From positions 5,766,001-5,830,000 of the forward strand of contig NC_051120.1 of NCBI RefSeq assembly GCF_014839805.1: a stretch of 64,000 nt of DNA, written 5' to 3'. Positions 12,623 to 25,047 of the stretch are shown here, one piece after another. The position numbers and the translations under genes are program-made. Below the pieces are notes generated by a model. That model saw only the letters and a list, made by a program, of their open reading frames with translations, did no database searches and was not told where the DNA came from. The DNA is from Manduca sexta (Eukaryota; Arthropoda; Insecta; Lepidoptera; Sphingidae). Position 1 is the stretch's first letter; every line of letters starts with the position of its first letter.

Positions 12623-12934
12623 CATTGAATTTCTTAATATTTTCGCTTATAACTTTTTATTTATAGTTCTACGACAAAAGTTACTGAACCAAAGTTGTAG
12701 AGAATTTAATTTACCACAAAAAATGTTTATAATTTTTTTTTGTCAGATAAATAGTTTACGAGATACCTTGTAAAAAACCATTTCAACGCCTATTTTCAAG
12801 ATGGCGGCCGTGGGACAAGGGTGGCGACCCCACAAACTTGGTTTTAGCTTTACCCTGACCCCCCCTACACCTCAAAAAAACAAAATTGCGTCCTCTAAAA
12901 AACGCAATCCCAAATGTAACTTTTCAATGGACTA

Positions 12935-14082
12935 ATAATAATAAATAAATATTATTGGATTTTCTTTAATTATAAATTTATATGAAAGTAAAAGCACTAT
13001 TTGCTTAGGTATTTGCAAAAGAAGTTCTTTAGCCTAGTTGACTTAATTATCTTAATACTCGGGCAATAACAATTATGAATACACTATGATTAAAAACAGA
13101 AGTATCAAATAAAATAATAATATTATTTATAATAACATTTAAAAAATCAACAAAAGAGTATAACTAATTCCTCAAGAAAACAACAATAATAAAAAAGCAA
13201 TCAAAAATGTAATTTTACACGATCGTAAATCAGCGATATAAAAATTATAATTGACTATAAATACAATAATGTTCTTCAATTTAAATACATGGCCGGAAAT
13301 ATCAAATATTAATTAAAACTTACAATTTGCAGTAAAATACAGCGTAATCTAAATCAAACGGAATAGCAATGTACGTAAGGTGAGTTTTCGAAAACCATTA
13401 AACGGACTGTTACGGTGATTTTTATCTAAATGGATTAAGTGAAAACATGCCTCAAGAGAATGCGCTCAATAAAACTAAAGATCGATATCTAGAAAATAAT
13501 TCCGCTTTATTATTGTTAAACTATATACCTGCGGGTACACCTACATAACATGACAATATATTATAATGATTAATGATCCGAATTATTACTACTGAAACAA
13601 AGTCACAGATTATATAAAATAATAGCTAAAGAATACGTTGAACTTTGTCAAAGAGGTAATAGCTTCCCACACATATTTAAGTGACGTCGCTGACTTACCA
13701 ATTCTGTAGTCCTCGGAGTGCACTTCTCTTCCTAGTACTATGTCTTCTCCTATCTAGCCGAGAGAGTTAAGTCTAATCGTTGCCTTAACCCGTGAGACAA
13801 ATATCTGGACTTCAAGTTAACAGTTTGCTTTAAGTCACTATGTAGCCTTCACGCATAATTGCTTAAGGCAGCCCTGAAGATTTTAATGTTGATGTCAGGT
13901 TAAATTCATGTAATCACGCCCCGCGGTGAGCTGTCTAACCGAGGCTTTAAATTCAGAAACAACTATTATAACTAGCAACATACATATGCATGAATTAACA
14001 TACATTAAGAACACATTATTAAAACACCAAGCACTGGATTATAGATTATTAGATTAAGCATACAATGTTGTTACATCACCAG
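12935..14082. other. AT-rich non-coding stretch
   Basis: Nothing recognised: AT-rich intergenic or intronic DNA with no open frame of note. Confidence 0.5.
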
Positions 14083-14275
14083 AGGATGATTTTTTTTTAT
14101 TGCTTTGAATGACGAGAAGAGCTTGCCGTTCGCCTGGTGATAAAGCGATACGACCGCCCATAAACAATAGAAACTCCAACCAACATTGACAAGTTGATAT
14201 GGAGAATGAGACAATTATGAATTGTAGGTGAAGTCGAGAGCTCATATTCCTCCCTCACTCTCCTCTCCGGCTTTA
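14083..14275 (+). repeat. Dispersed repeat family E, copy 2
   Basis: The copy contains 'attgctttgaatgacgagaa', 'gagcttgccgttcgcctggt', 'gcgatacgaccgcccataaa' and 'caatagaaactccaaccaac'. It pairs with the 8.9-kb copy. The two overlapping minus-strand open frames here are by-products of the repeat, not genes. Confidence 0.65.
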
Positions 14276-14929
14276 ACAACAACATAGAGCAGAGCGTATT
14301 TAAGCGTACGGAATATTAGAAATGAAATTGGTTAATTCAATCGAGGTAAACATATGGGAATGAGCGATCAAGCAAGTCAAAGACTGAGGCTTTTTAATTT
14401 TTATTTGAGTCGTTGCCTTAACCCGTGAAGAAAACATCTGGACTTAAAGTTAACACGCATATAATTTTATTCATTTTAGGCGACATTTTTAGAAATTCTA
14501 AAATAGTGCCTTAAAATTTGGCAACTTTTTTAGAATTTCTAAGGGGTCAGCTGCCACTCCCTGCCCCTCCTTGGTGACGCCCTTACTTCAGACCCTTAGG
14601 GAACACAAATGTTTTAAATATACGATTTGAACGCCATCTTTCGTAATACTTCCTACATCATTGTGTAATCTAATTAGAATTTCATTTGGTTTTTAGAAGA
14701 CGTTATAAAATGAATAAAAGTAGATAACAGTTATAATTTATCTAATTTATCCAACGAAGAGAAAAACATTGTGAAACCAAAGTGTTAGATAGTTAAGTGA
14801 AACAGGATTAACAGTGTTAATTAAATAAAATAATAATTACGAACAATTTACGGATAATTGTGCGCTGTTTGCGAGACAGCTTGCTTGTTAGTACTTTCGC
14901 TTTATTTCATAGAAGTATAAGATATCTGG

Positions 14930-15095
14930 ACATGAAGTAAAGCTTTTATATAACCGGCGTGTAGCTCGTCAGATGGTTAATGCTATGACTGCCACTAAAC
15001 AGCACCGACAACACCAAAGACTTTAAATTACAAAGAAGCATCATGGCATTTTACTGTACTCGGCATTCTGGCTTATAAATTTTCCTAATCTCTAA
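14930..15095 (+). repeat. Probable diverged repeat, family E-like
   Basis: The layout is similar to family E: a 'ggcgtgtagctcgtcagatgg' block, then 'tgccactaaacagcaccgac', then an 'aattacaaagaagcatcatggc' block. It is too diverged for firm assignment. Nothing else is recognised between 14.3 and 16.17 kb. Confidence 0.35.
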
Positions 15096-16178
15096 TACTA
15101 CAAATCATTTCAAAACTGTTGTTAAGCGAACCTGGTTCCTCCAACAATTAAGAATCAGACACATTGAAATATATAACGTTGTAGAATTTGTGAAGCGGCA
15201 TTGTAAGCCGACTACCGATTCAGCCATATACTACCTCAAACTATATCGCCGGCACCAAAACTCTCAACATATTTCAATTAAAAATCAATGCTTTCTAAGT
15301 AAAACTAATTCATTATAATTAGATAAACATTACAGAAAAGTTTTTATATGATATTTTACGGATGTAATAAATGTAGTGTCCCGTGGTGCACGGGCCGCTT
15401 AAGAGCAATTTCCTACCTTCCTGTAATTATGTCTGAGATATGAAACTGCGCCGGAATGCTAGCCACATCCTTTGAATTAATTCTTATTAAAATATATTTT
15501 TGCATTTAAGCAATTATTGTTAATTAATATGAATATGCATAGGCTTGTACTTTCGCTTAAGGACGTGCAGATTGAAGTCAAATAACCCATGGTAAATGGT
15601 AATAAAAGGTTTCTTCTATTTTCTTAATTGTTCTCACGTCTATTTTATACCGTAGTGCATTACAACAAGAGGAAAAGTGGCACAATATAGTGTTATACAT
15701 TTTAAAAGAGTTCACAGGCAATTCTAAACGCAAAATGGGATTTTGACTTAGACTACAATTTATGAATTAAAACGTATTTTCCCGATGTTTCAGTGACGGT
15801 GAATATACGCCTTCCTGAAAGATTTCCAGACTAAACTATTGGAAGTGGCTTACTGCTCTGCAACTCAAGTATACCTACAAGCCATAAAGGCGATCTGATA
15901 AATATGTCAGAAATAATTTCGAACTTCATTAATTTCAAATTTTCAAAATAGGAATACCAGTCGGGCAACACACGCGAGCTCTACAAAAGAGGTTTGTACT
16001 CACTCACAGAGTCGTGGTTGTTAAGAGAGGTGCCGATGTCCAAATATCGGGACCGTGTGAGCGCGCAGACAATGCACGCGGTAGGACCGCATGCCGATAA
16101 ATTGATAGCACAGTAAACATTAATCAGCCAGATCGTGAGTTAGCGCGAGAACATTACAATTTTAATTCATCGATGCAC

Positions 16179-16249
16179 AAAAGTTGCAATGAATATTAAT
16201 TACGATGAGCGTAAGCGACTCATCGTAATTAATATTCATTGCAACTTTT
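16179..16249. repeat. Perfect 31-bp stem hairpin with 9-base loop
   Basis: Left arm 16179-16209 (from aaaagttgcaatgaatatta onward) is exactly complementary to right arm 16219-16249, with loop cgtaagcga. There is not one mismatch, which implies recent origin or constraint. The right arm is followed by a run of T and then by a family F repeat. Candidates are a recently made inverted duplication, a small terminal-inverted-repeat element end, or a small-RNA precursor. I see no evidence of transcription. Confidence 0.9.
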
Positions 16250-16254
16250 TTTTA

Positions 16255-16620
16255 CATTCTAATGAATGTCTTTCTACAAACTTCAGGCACAGAAAAGTGA
16301 CCACATTGCATGTGATGGTAAGTGGAGTGAGGTCTAATAAAATGTTGTCTGACCGTAAGTGATTACCCCTCGGCAGTTGACATAATTATGCCAGCATATT
16401 GGAACCGGATATACTCAGGCTGACCCCGGAACGCGACACACTTACGTGGTCTACTATGGCGGGTTTTAACACCTTGTGTACGGCGGTCGCTATCCGGACG
16501 GACAAAAAAATATCCAACCACCAAGCATGAGCTTTCTTATCGACATGAGTATCTAATCTTGTCAACCCGTGTTGCTGCCCTACCGCTGTATAGTTGCATT
16601 TACTCCACAACCTCCCAAAA
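16255..16620 (+). repeat. Dispersed repeat family F, copy 1
   Basis: It shares with 37.16-37.43 kb the blocks 'tgatggtaagtggagtgagg', 'gttgacataattatgccagc', 'cggatatactcaggctgacc', 'cggaacgcgacacacttacg', 'tatggcgggttttaacacct' and 'acggcggtcgctatccg'. Both copies have the same orientation. A minus-strand open frame across it has no known protein features. The class is unknown; it could be the 3' part of a LINE or a SINE. Confidence 0.7.
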
Positions 16621-16989
16621 ATAATACATGGTTAACAGGAATACGTGCTAATAAGAGCGAGATAGAAATCACGAATATAATGTCAATCAATAAAAAAATA
16701 TATTGAAGGTTGAAAGGCTAATTGACTTAAGCGACATTTTTTGCGACACTGAATTTCATACATATCAAAATCAGCACTATTTTTATGTTTTTTTTAACCT
16801 AGTTAATAATTTACGAAAAAGATTGTCGCAAGTCAATGAGCCTTTCAACCGTCGATATGGATTAGAGAAAGTAGGAGGATATTCGAGTCTGTGCATATAA
16901 GCATATAATTTAAGTTCAAAATAAAAAGCCAACCATTGTCCAACACCAATCACCAACAATAGTCTTTCAATAACTATGTCGTAATCGTT

Positions 16990-17130
16990 CGGAATGGTTT
17001 TTTAATCGCATTCTGCGGCCCTACTTTCAAAAGTCGACGCTCGGCGGAGCCCGGCCCGTGAAATGCACCACAATGGATTTCGTGAGGCGGGCGGCGCGAC
17101 GGCACGCGGCACGTCCAAATGTTTACGCGA
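16990..17130. other. GC-rich island in AT-rich DNA
   Basis: The block around 'ggcggagcccggcccgtgaa' and 'gaggcgggcggcgcgacggc' stands out sharply from its AT-rich surroundings and has many CpG pairs. I could not read a convincing protein from either strand. It may be a promoter or enhancer; it lies about 600 bp from the candidate exon at 17.7 kb. Confidence 0.4.
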
Positions 17131-17693
17131 TTAGATACCTAACGGCGATAAGCGATCGGTGGTATCCGTTGATTGTACTCGACAATCGACATCAGATCTT
17201 ACGAGGTATGTAGATCGACGTGTAGGCGCTTTGAAAGTACGATACAGTAGCAGATATGGAGTTAAACTCGGATTAGAAAAGTGACAGTAATGTCTGTTTG
17301 GAAGCTAAAGGATATTTACGTATTTAAAAAGAAGAAAAAATATAGAACTGCTGAAGAAATCACAGCTATAAACACAACAAAATACTGTAAAAGTAACTAG
17401 ACATTTTATCAATCTGAATCTTATTTAGGTTTAAGCTTCTCACTGCTGCCTTAAACCAAGAACCGAAGAATCAAGCAATCCACCAACCACCTAGCGAGAA
17501 GTTGTACCAACAATTACCATTCGGACTGAAGCACGCGCCGCATAAACTCACAAAACCATCTGAATAATTTGAAAAAAGCCACGACCATTGGTTTATAGTC
17601 GCACACCACTATCGTACATTCAGTTCGTGCTTGGCAAGTTATTCAATGATCACGATACCCGGTACTTCCAAACGTAAACATGTCAAAGTACAG

Positions 17694-17909
17694 CTAACCA
17701 TTAACAAATACGCAGCCACTTTCCTCTGGCCCGTTCCAGGGACTCTGGACGTAGATCTCTCGGCCGGCGCTCACACGTCTCAGTATCGGACCGTAATGGC
17801 AGCCATCAGTGTCTATCTCGTGCTTAAACGCGCCCTGATACAATACAAGTACAATCAGGCCCAAAATCGTACGGTTTGCGATGAATATTATTTTACTACT
17901 ATTAAATCT
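17694..17909 (-). CDS. Candidate exon of a secreted CUB-like protein
   Basis: The minus strand encodes a hydrophobic stretch (TILGLIVLVLYQGAF) like a signal peptide. It is followed by a Cys, then RRVSAGREIYVQSP, and a second Cys 29 residues after the first. That spacing and the 'G..iyv.SP' pattern recall the start of a CUB domain. The frame closes at a TAG just inside a possible GT donor (after 17699), so the exon would need to splice there. Base composition is higher in GC than the surroundings. I found no partner exons, so this may be a single stranded exon of a large gene, a relic, or chance. Confidence 0.3.
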   Translation of the reverse strand, partial: RFNSSKIIFIANRTILGLIVLVLYQGAFKHEIDTDGCHYGPILRRVSAGREIYVQSPWNGPEESGCVFVNG

Positions 17910-18182
17910 GATGGGGTATTTCTTATTACATTCGAGTATTATCAGGTTTAGTTGGAAGATTCCAGAATGTAGCACCCAATATACAATCTATGACGATGGA
18001 TAGGAATGATGAAAATAATACATAGTTTTTTTATCAGTGAACACAAATCGTCGGCCTTTTTGAATCGTCACATTGGATTTCATACAAAATTAATTCAAAA
18101 CAACTCATCAATAAGACATACTTCAAACAAAGCGCCAAATAGACAGAACTATCGTAACAATTTCGCATATACAATTACATTG

Positions 18183-18223
18183 CACTATATGAATTCACTA
18201 TATGAGTGAATTGCACTATATGA
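18183..18223. repeat. Triplicated 10-mer
   Basis: The 10-mer cactatatga occurs three times, at 18183, 18196 and 18214, with interleaved 'gaattca' and 'gtgaattg' spacers. A minor local duplication. Confidence 0.7.
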
Positions 18224-21200
18224 GTTCGCAATAGTTTACCGTACATTACAAGTGCTACATGTAATATTCAAAACGATTGTACTTCAATCGTGACAGTATT
18301 CCCTAACCACGACGTCGCTGGTCACGCGGCCCACATAAAAAACCGCCATTATACCAACTTACCATTTAATCACCAGCGCTTGGCTGGTATCTGCTTGTAA
18401 ATCGAGAGGGCACAGGTTCTTGGCTATTGTAAAGTTTTTTGGGAATGGCCGCCCGTAGGTCCATTAGCCTCGTTTTCTTGTGTGCAACACTCATGATTTA
18501 AAACGGCTTTTCATAGGTTCTAGTCGTTGGTTTAGTGGCATTGTGAGGCGAGCATGCATTGTGTATATTAGATTTGATTTTTTTTTTATAAAAGTTAATC
18601 TATGTTGTATTCTTCTTTGTATTAAAGAAAGCTGGCTTTGCCTTTTAACCAAATTGACAAGCTCTGTTTATGAAAAGTACAGTTAAGAAATCATCAGCAG
18701 GATGAAACAAATTCGTGATCCGTACTATCGCGCTGTTTCTTTATGTGTTCTTTTTTTTACTTAATTATTATACAAAATCGTACGTTTCCCAAATATAATA
18801 AAAAATAAATAAACCAAATATATTAACTTCTAGTTATATCAAAAGTAACTACAAAAACAACATTAATCCAACAGATCATTTAATTTTAATCACAACTACG
18901 GCCGACTACTAAACATAGTTTCAGTTTGAAACAGAACACCATCAGCAGTTACTCTTAACGTTCAACCAATAATCCACTGATGAAAAGCTAGTATTAGAAA
19001 CGAAATTGATAATAATTTCACTGTCAACAGAGATAAAACACTGGGGCCACAGTGAGATATGTTCCGTTGGCTTGCAACTCTTGCAAGATATTAAAATAAT
19101 CATAATTCTGTTTCTATCGTGATCTATGGGGAACGGCTAAGATTGGATAAGTAAATAATGCTCGTTGTTCGTACGCAAATAAGGTACATTATTTTATTTT
19201 CTACTGCTTGTTATTTCTCATTGTGCCTACCTAGTCAAACTTAATTCTAAATAAAATATTTCACGGCCTACTAAAGCCAAATTAGAATTATAATAATTTT
19301 ACATGTATAGACATTTACTGCAAAATAATAACTCGATATCACAACGATTTTTTTTAAATAAAAAACTTAAGGAATCAATTAAAAACCTAAACACCTCTTC
19401 AATTTCAAAACGTGACAAATCTAGCAAATGATTTCAGTACTTTATACCTCTTTCTGCTTGTTCCTGTTTATTTTCATACCAAAGTTTATTTTTTTTCCCA
19501 AACAAACAAAATCCATGTGAAACATAATATTTGTAAATGTCCAACACACTGCTACAACCATGTCACCGTCAACGTATATTGCATCACATTACGGCAAACC
19601 ATTAACCGTTTCACATCAGCACGAAGGCGTGGATACAGAGTGAATTTTACAAACACCGCGTTTGGATCATATGTGACGTTAACACGTGTTTTTGCCCGTC
19701 ACTGATTGAGCTATAATCTAACGGCAAACAAACGTTACATGATAGGAATGGCGCTTGGCTCTAGTGCATCAATCAAACAGCTTTCAGTTATTCGGGTGCA
19801 AGAAAGCCGTGGCTAGCAAAACGCTGATACGTTGCGACAGTTTTACCTAAAAAAGCGGATGATATACAAAATAATATGACTATATGAAATAGTAAAAATT
19901 AAGATGTGAAATTTACACAAAACAACTAGTTTATTTCAGATGGTAAAAACAGGATTAATTATTTGATTTCATAGTATTCGCGTCTAAATTAAACTTCTTT
20001 ATTCTTTACGTTTTCCTCAATTATTTAAAACTGAGTTTTTGTGAAGTACAAATTACTTGTGTTGTAGCTTGGAGAAAGCAGTATTGTTCGACTTACAAAT
20101 ATACAATATTTACCTAGCAAAATGTTGAAGAATAATCAACATTAATTGGAGTCAACAATATTTTAAATTATTTACCCAAAATTAATTATAACATCTAACA
20201 ACCCATCGATATTGGAAAGAAACGAAGGATCTTAGCACATTTCGGTTATACGTTATCACTGCTTCACGTATGCTCAAAACGCAATATTGCAGAAAGGGTG
20301 AACACATAAGCCAGTAATCTGTCCAATATTGAACAACTAGTTGATGTATTTTATCGTTCAACTATAAAATACCAACATAAAATATGTTGCACATATATCC
20401 GCTCCGCTTACCGACTATAATCACATCATCAATGGAATGGGTTTTTAATCCACCAATTGCCGCAATTACTGCCCCATCTTAACTGCATAATATAACTGAT
20501 CTAACTCATGAAGGAGAAAATTTCCTTCATTATTTATTCAAATGGAAACTTATATTACTTATGAAACAAGGTTACCGCTTAAAGTAATAAAAATCAGCGC
20601 AGCTATCGATTTAAGATAAAGTTTATACCCAGCGGGATATCATTAAAAAGATATCTTATCATGAAACCACATCCTTAATAATTATAATAACTATGTTTGA
20701 CAAAGTGGGTCGCACACGGTGGCTTGGTTGCGTTATGAAAACCACAAGAGTGTGTTGGCAACAAATTCATTCAAGAGATTAAACCGCGACCAACTAATGA
20801 CACGCGCTCGGTTGACGCAGTAAATTAAAATATTTAAACCAATCAGACCTTTAAATCTAAACAACAATCACAATCTTCAGTTTATCTATTTCGCTTATCG
20901 CGGTATAAGTGATGTTGGAAGCAATTTTTATTTATAATTAAAAAAACTTGCTATACTTAGTAATCAACGTTCTTTTGTTATAAAAAAATAAACACAAACT
21001 CGTAAATACGAAAGCAACGCGAAATATGTTCGAAATGCGTACCTTTCTCGATATTTAATTATACGAACTTCTTTCGCTGAACTTTCATCGAGATAATTAT
21101 ATTATTACGCGATGATTCACCGTTGAACCGATGGAAACAACGGACCTATGCCGTAGTCTAATTTCACCGGCGAGCTGGCGAGCGTAAATCATAGATTTAA

Positions 21201-21853
21201 TGTGAATTTGAGAACTATTAAAATTGACCGATGCGGGCCTGTCACGTTCTATTACCGGCAGCTTTGCTTTCATTACTAGCCCACAGGGAGGTAGTCAGGC
21301 AAACGACGAGACAACAATGTTGGTAAAAGTTGCTGAACTGTTTGGAAATCCAATGATACTTTTATGATCCAGACTATTCACATATATTAGCAAGATCTTT
21401 AACATTGTTAAAACTTTGAATCTAAATAAGCTTAAATTCGAATATAAAGGAAACCTTTCCTGGCCGATATAAGTACCAAAATATACCAATTTTACACAAA
21501 AAGGCTTAATACGTAGTTCATGATTCATTTTTACTGTAGTTTAATCAGATTACAAAACGGAGGTCATAAACATTGAATTTCCACTTACAGTTCGTTCCAT
21601 TGACGAAAGATAATGTTGCCTTTCATTTTGTAAAGATTACAAGAGAATAGAAAGGTAATCAAATCCGCAATGACGTATCGATGGAAGGTAAGACACACTA
21701 GAGTGCAACAGAGTAGAAAATTATTTACTGCATGCGTTTACAAAGTAAAGCGGCAGATATTAATTTGTAACACTTTAAACATAAACAATCTTAAAATGAA
21801 ACCATTAACCCATATATTTTAATTTGCTTTGTAAAATATGTAACAAGGCTTCA

Positions 21854-21892
21854 TTCCCTGCGTTATTTAAGCATATTAAATAACGTAGGGAA
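21854..21892. repeat. 17-bp stem hairpin, 5-base loop
   Basis: ttccctgcgttatttaa at 21854-21870 pairs with ttaaataacgtagggaa at 21876-21892, with one mismatch that would be a G-U pair in RNA. Function unknown. Confidence 0.8.
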
Positions 21893-22964
21893 CTCTCATA
21901 CTTGGAATTAATTTAAGATTACTATATCTATAACTACTATTAACATCTTTACTATAACTCATACCAGTCGATTCAACAGATTTATATTCAGCGAACCCAC
22001 TGTAAAACCTGCCACAAACAACACAAAATGGTATCACACACAACACAAGTTCCATTAGCGGGCGCAGTTTAATTCCAACTCGGAATACTAATAACTCAGG
22101 CAACTGACCAACGCGGTACAAGCACACGCCGTATCAATTAATCAAACAGTGGACGTTATCGGCAAAAATCACGACACCTCAGTTAAAGTTAAACCGCAGC
22201 AGGTACCAGGCGAGCAGCACCCGGCAAGAGCTTTCTAACGCCTCTCGGTGAACTTGCATTTATTGTGGGAATAGGTCATGGGTCATATTATTTGCAACCG
22301 CTTTGGAGAATTTATTAATCAAACAAATTAGGTCAACGTGTACCATTTCTGTTCGTACCTTAAAAGGGAATAGATGTCGGATTTCTAAAGTTATTTAACT
22401 TTAACCTCAACTCGTTAGTTGAAAAGGCTATAAGTAAATGGCAGAATTGATGCTGAGTCTAGAAATAATCTTTAGAAACAAAACTTTATTAGATTTACCT
22501 TTACTTAAAAAATTAAATTAACATTTTAAAACAATAGGTACTTTTTACAATGAACTCGTGCTAGAACTTGAACATATCAACTTTATAAAAATAGTATATA
22601 CAGAAAACCTACATATAACTCGGTAAAATCTTCTGAAGCTTAAAACTTTACTCCGAATAAATATGAGTTTTTGATCCAATCCACACATTTACTTCATAGG
22701 TACTCAACCAATAAAAATACACCATGATATTTCTTTTATGTTCCGATGAGCTTGCCTCTAACAACCCAATCATTTATTTTCACATAACAATAGACCAGAC
22801 ATGTAATATCGCCGGTAGCCCGAGATATGATAGAGATTAAACAACGTACACGAATCTAAATAGGCAATAACACTGAACTAATGGAATCTATTGATAGTGT
22901 GAAATACGTGCGGACGAGAAAACGATTATATCATTACAAAACGCTAAATAGCATTTCTTATTGA

Positions 22965-23165
22965 GATCGCCCCGGGCAGCCGGCCGCTAATAACCCGCCT
23001 GTTGCAACAGAACGCACGCGAACGCATCAAAAGCCGCTCGTAAAGTTACGAAACTGGACGTAAACAGAAATACAGAGCGCAACAAAGGGCCACGACTCGA
23101 AATAGTACGGTGCCGCTTCCTACTGGACACGAGAGATGGCCTAAAATTAACTGCCGGCGAGCTGT
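22965..23165. other. GC-rich island
   Basis: It starts with 'gatcgccccgggcagccggc' and is enriched in CpG and 'aacgcacgcgaacgc'-type motifs. No coding frame convinces. A regulatory element is possible. Confidence 0.35.
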
Positions 23166-24725
23166 GTGCAAATCATTTTCTATGGAATCATGTCATTCAC
23201 TGTTAAACGGTTGCCTTTCCGACGCCATTGGATAACGTTTCAAGGAAATACGCTAAGAGACGTCGAGTACTTTTTATATTACAATATACAACATAGTAAC
23301 ACATCTGTTAACATTTATAGCATAACTGTTTCAAATTTAACAACATAAATTATAACGCAATAAGTTTATTAAATAGTTCAATAACCCAAATAAATACATA
23401 ACATTAAGGGACGACAATGATTTCGCAATAAAGGCTCTTCCTAACACGTTCTTGTTTTAACACGTCATTTTACGCACATGACCAAAAGTCAATATGCCTT
23501 TTATTTTTTTTCTGTCTTTCTCCGTCTGAGTTAATGTATAAAGTAAGATTTACTTAAAACGTCACTAGTTTAAGTTAATAACCGAAGTGGCTATGACGCA
23601 AGTGGCGATGATGAAGATCACTTTGACGTAATTTTCATTATAGCTAAAAGATTTTAAAGATATAGAAAGCCTGTTTTATCTTGACAAAAGACTTTCGCCG
23701 TCTGTAAAACGAGCATAAATGCAAAAGTCAATTAACCAATTTATTTATCTTCGTTCATTATTCTAAAGTATAAATATCAGCATAAGTATGTCATTCTCAC
23801 GCAAGAAGTGATATCGAACAGACAGTTCACACGCATTTTTTTAAAATATCAAATAAAGTTAACAGATATTTATTGCAAATTCACTTACCAGATACAGTTG
23901 ATATCGGAACTATTATTAAGATAATAAATACTTACCTGAAAAAACGAATAGCATAAATTAAACATGATGTATGTAGGCTTACGCGTGCGTGCAATTTTAA
24001 TGCGTATTCATTTCAGTCTGCTACAGATTAATGGATGTTGCACAGAGAGCAATGCGATACTATACCAATCGTAATGCTAATTTTCAAATTGAACTTGGTT
24101 ACAAGTCTAACAAGTAATACCAAAGGTTTAGCATACTTTCAACTCTCGGTTATTTTTCATGCATATCCTATTTTTCCAACACACTTTAACTTAACATTTT
24201 ATATAAAAAATATATTACACAAATAAAATTTATAATTAAAAAAGATTTTTTCACGTATATTCTTCCATATCGTCGCATGTAGTATGAAACATCTTGGCCT
24301 AAATGCATACGATCGTCATTAATCAGCGTTGCGTGAGACCATATACATACCCACTTGACCGAGATATACACATCGATTATAATCGATTGAAAAAATCGCC
24401 CGGGCCCAATCGAGTGCATCAAAGCCATCCGGGCAGTACGTATCGCACAATTACCGCTCATGAAACTTCAAAATAGATTACTGAAAGCAATTTACGATTA
24501 TCGATTTATTGTGCAATGAGTATAATCTAAATGAATTGGTTAACCATAACATGTGCAAAAAAATTATATTAATGTAAGTGTTCTTTATTGCACAATACAT
24601 AATGTTCATGTGCGTTTCAATTCCGGACCATGGGTGATGGAACATTCAATAACAATTACGAATAAGTTATTAAAAATCGCCTACTTTTTATCTTTTTTGT
24701 TTTTTAATAAATAATAATAATAATA

Positions 24726-25047
24726 ATATCAGCCCTGTATTATAATATACTTGCCCACTGCTGAGCACGGGCCTCCTCTACTACTGAGAGGGATTAGGCC
24801 TTAGTCCACCACGCTGGCCTAGTGCGGATTGGTAGACTTCACACACCTTCGAAATTCCTATAGAGAACTTCTCAGATGTGCAGGTTTCCTCACGATGTTT
24901 TCCTTCACCGTTAAAGCGAACGATAAATTAACAAAGAATACACACATGATTTTTTTTTTAGAAAAGTCAGAGGTGTGTGCCCTTGGGATTTGAACCTGCG
25001 GACATTCGTCTGGCAGTCCGTTCCACACCCAACTAGGCTATCGCCGC
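24726..25047 (-). repeat. tRNA-derived SINE with (ATT)n tail
   Basis: On the minus strand it begins gcggcgatagcctagttggg (tRNA-like head with an A box) and has ggttcaaatcc as B box. It runs through 'aaacatcgtgaggaaacctg' and 'gtggtggactaaggcctaat' to 'gcagtgggcaag', and ends in a run of ATT triplets. This body sequence is very common in lepidopteran genomes. The element looks full length. Confidence 0.85.

Larger units (their letters stand above)
11737..12934. mobile_element. 1.2-kb fold-back (palindromic) element
   Basis: The left arm (about 11737-12286) is the near-exact reverse complement of the right arm (about 12391-12934), around a spacer of about 104 bases. The outer ends are tagtccattgaa and ttcaatggacta. 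The arms are about 550 bp with only scattered substitutions and small indels. Each arm carries the same C-terminal coding fragment. I cannot see a clear target-site duplication, so the superfamily is unknown. A transcript through it would fold into a long double-stranded hairpin. Confidence 0.85.
17980..24725. other. Long AT-rich non-coding region
   Basis: No gene is recognised over nearly 7 kb. Open frames on both strands are short and without known features. Minor items inside are the triplicated 10-mer, a hairpin at 21.85 kb, and a GC-rich block at 22.97-23.16 kb. Confidence 0.45.
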
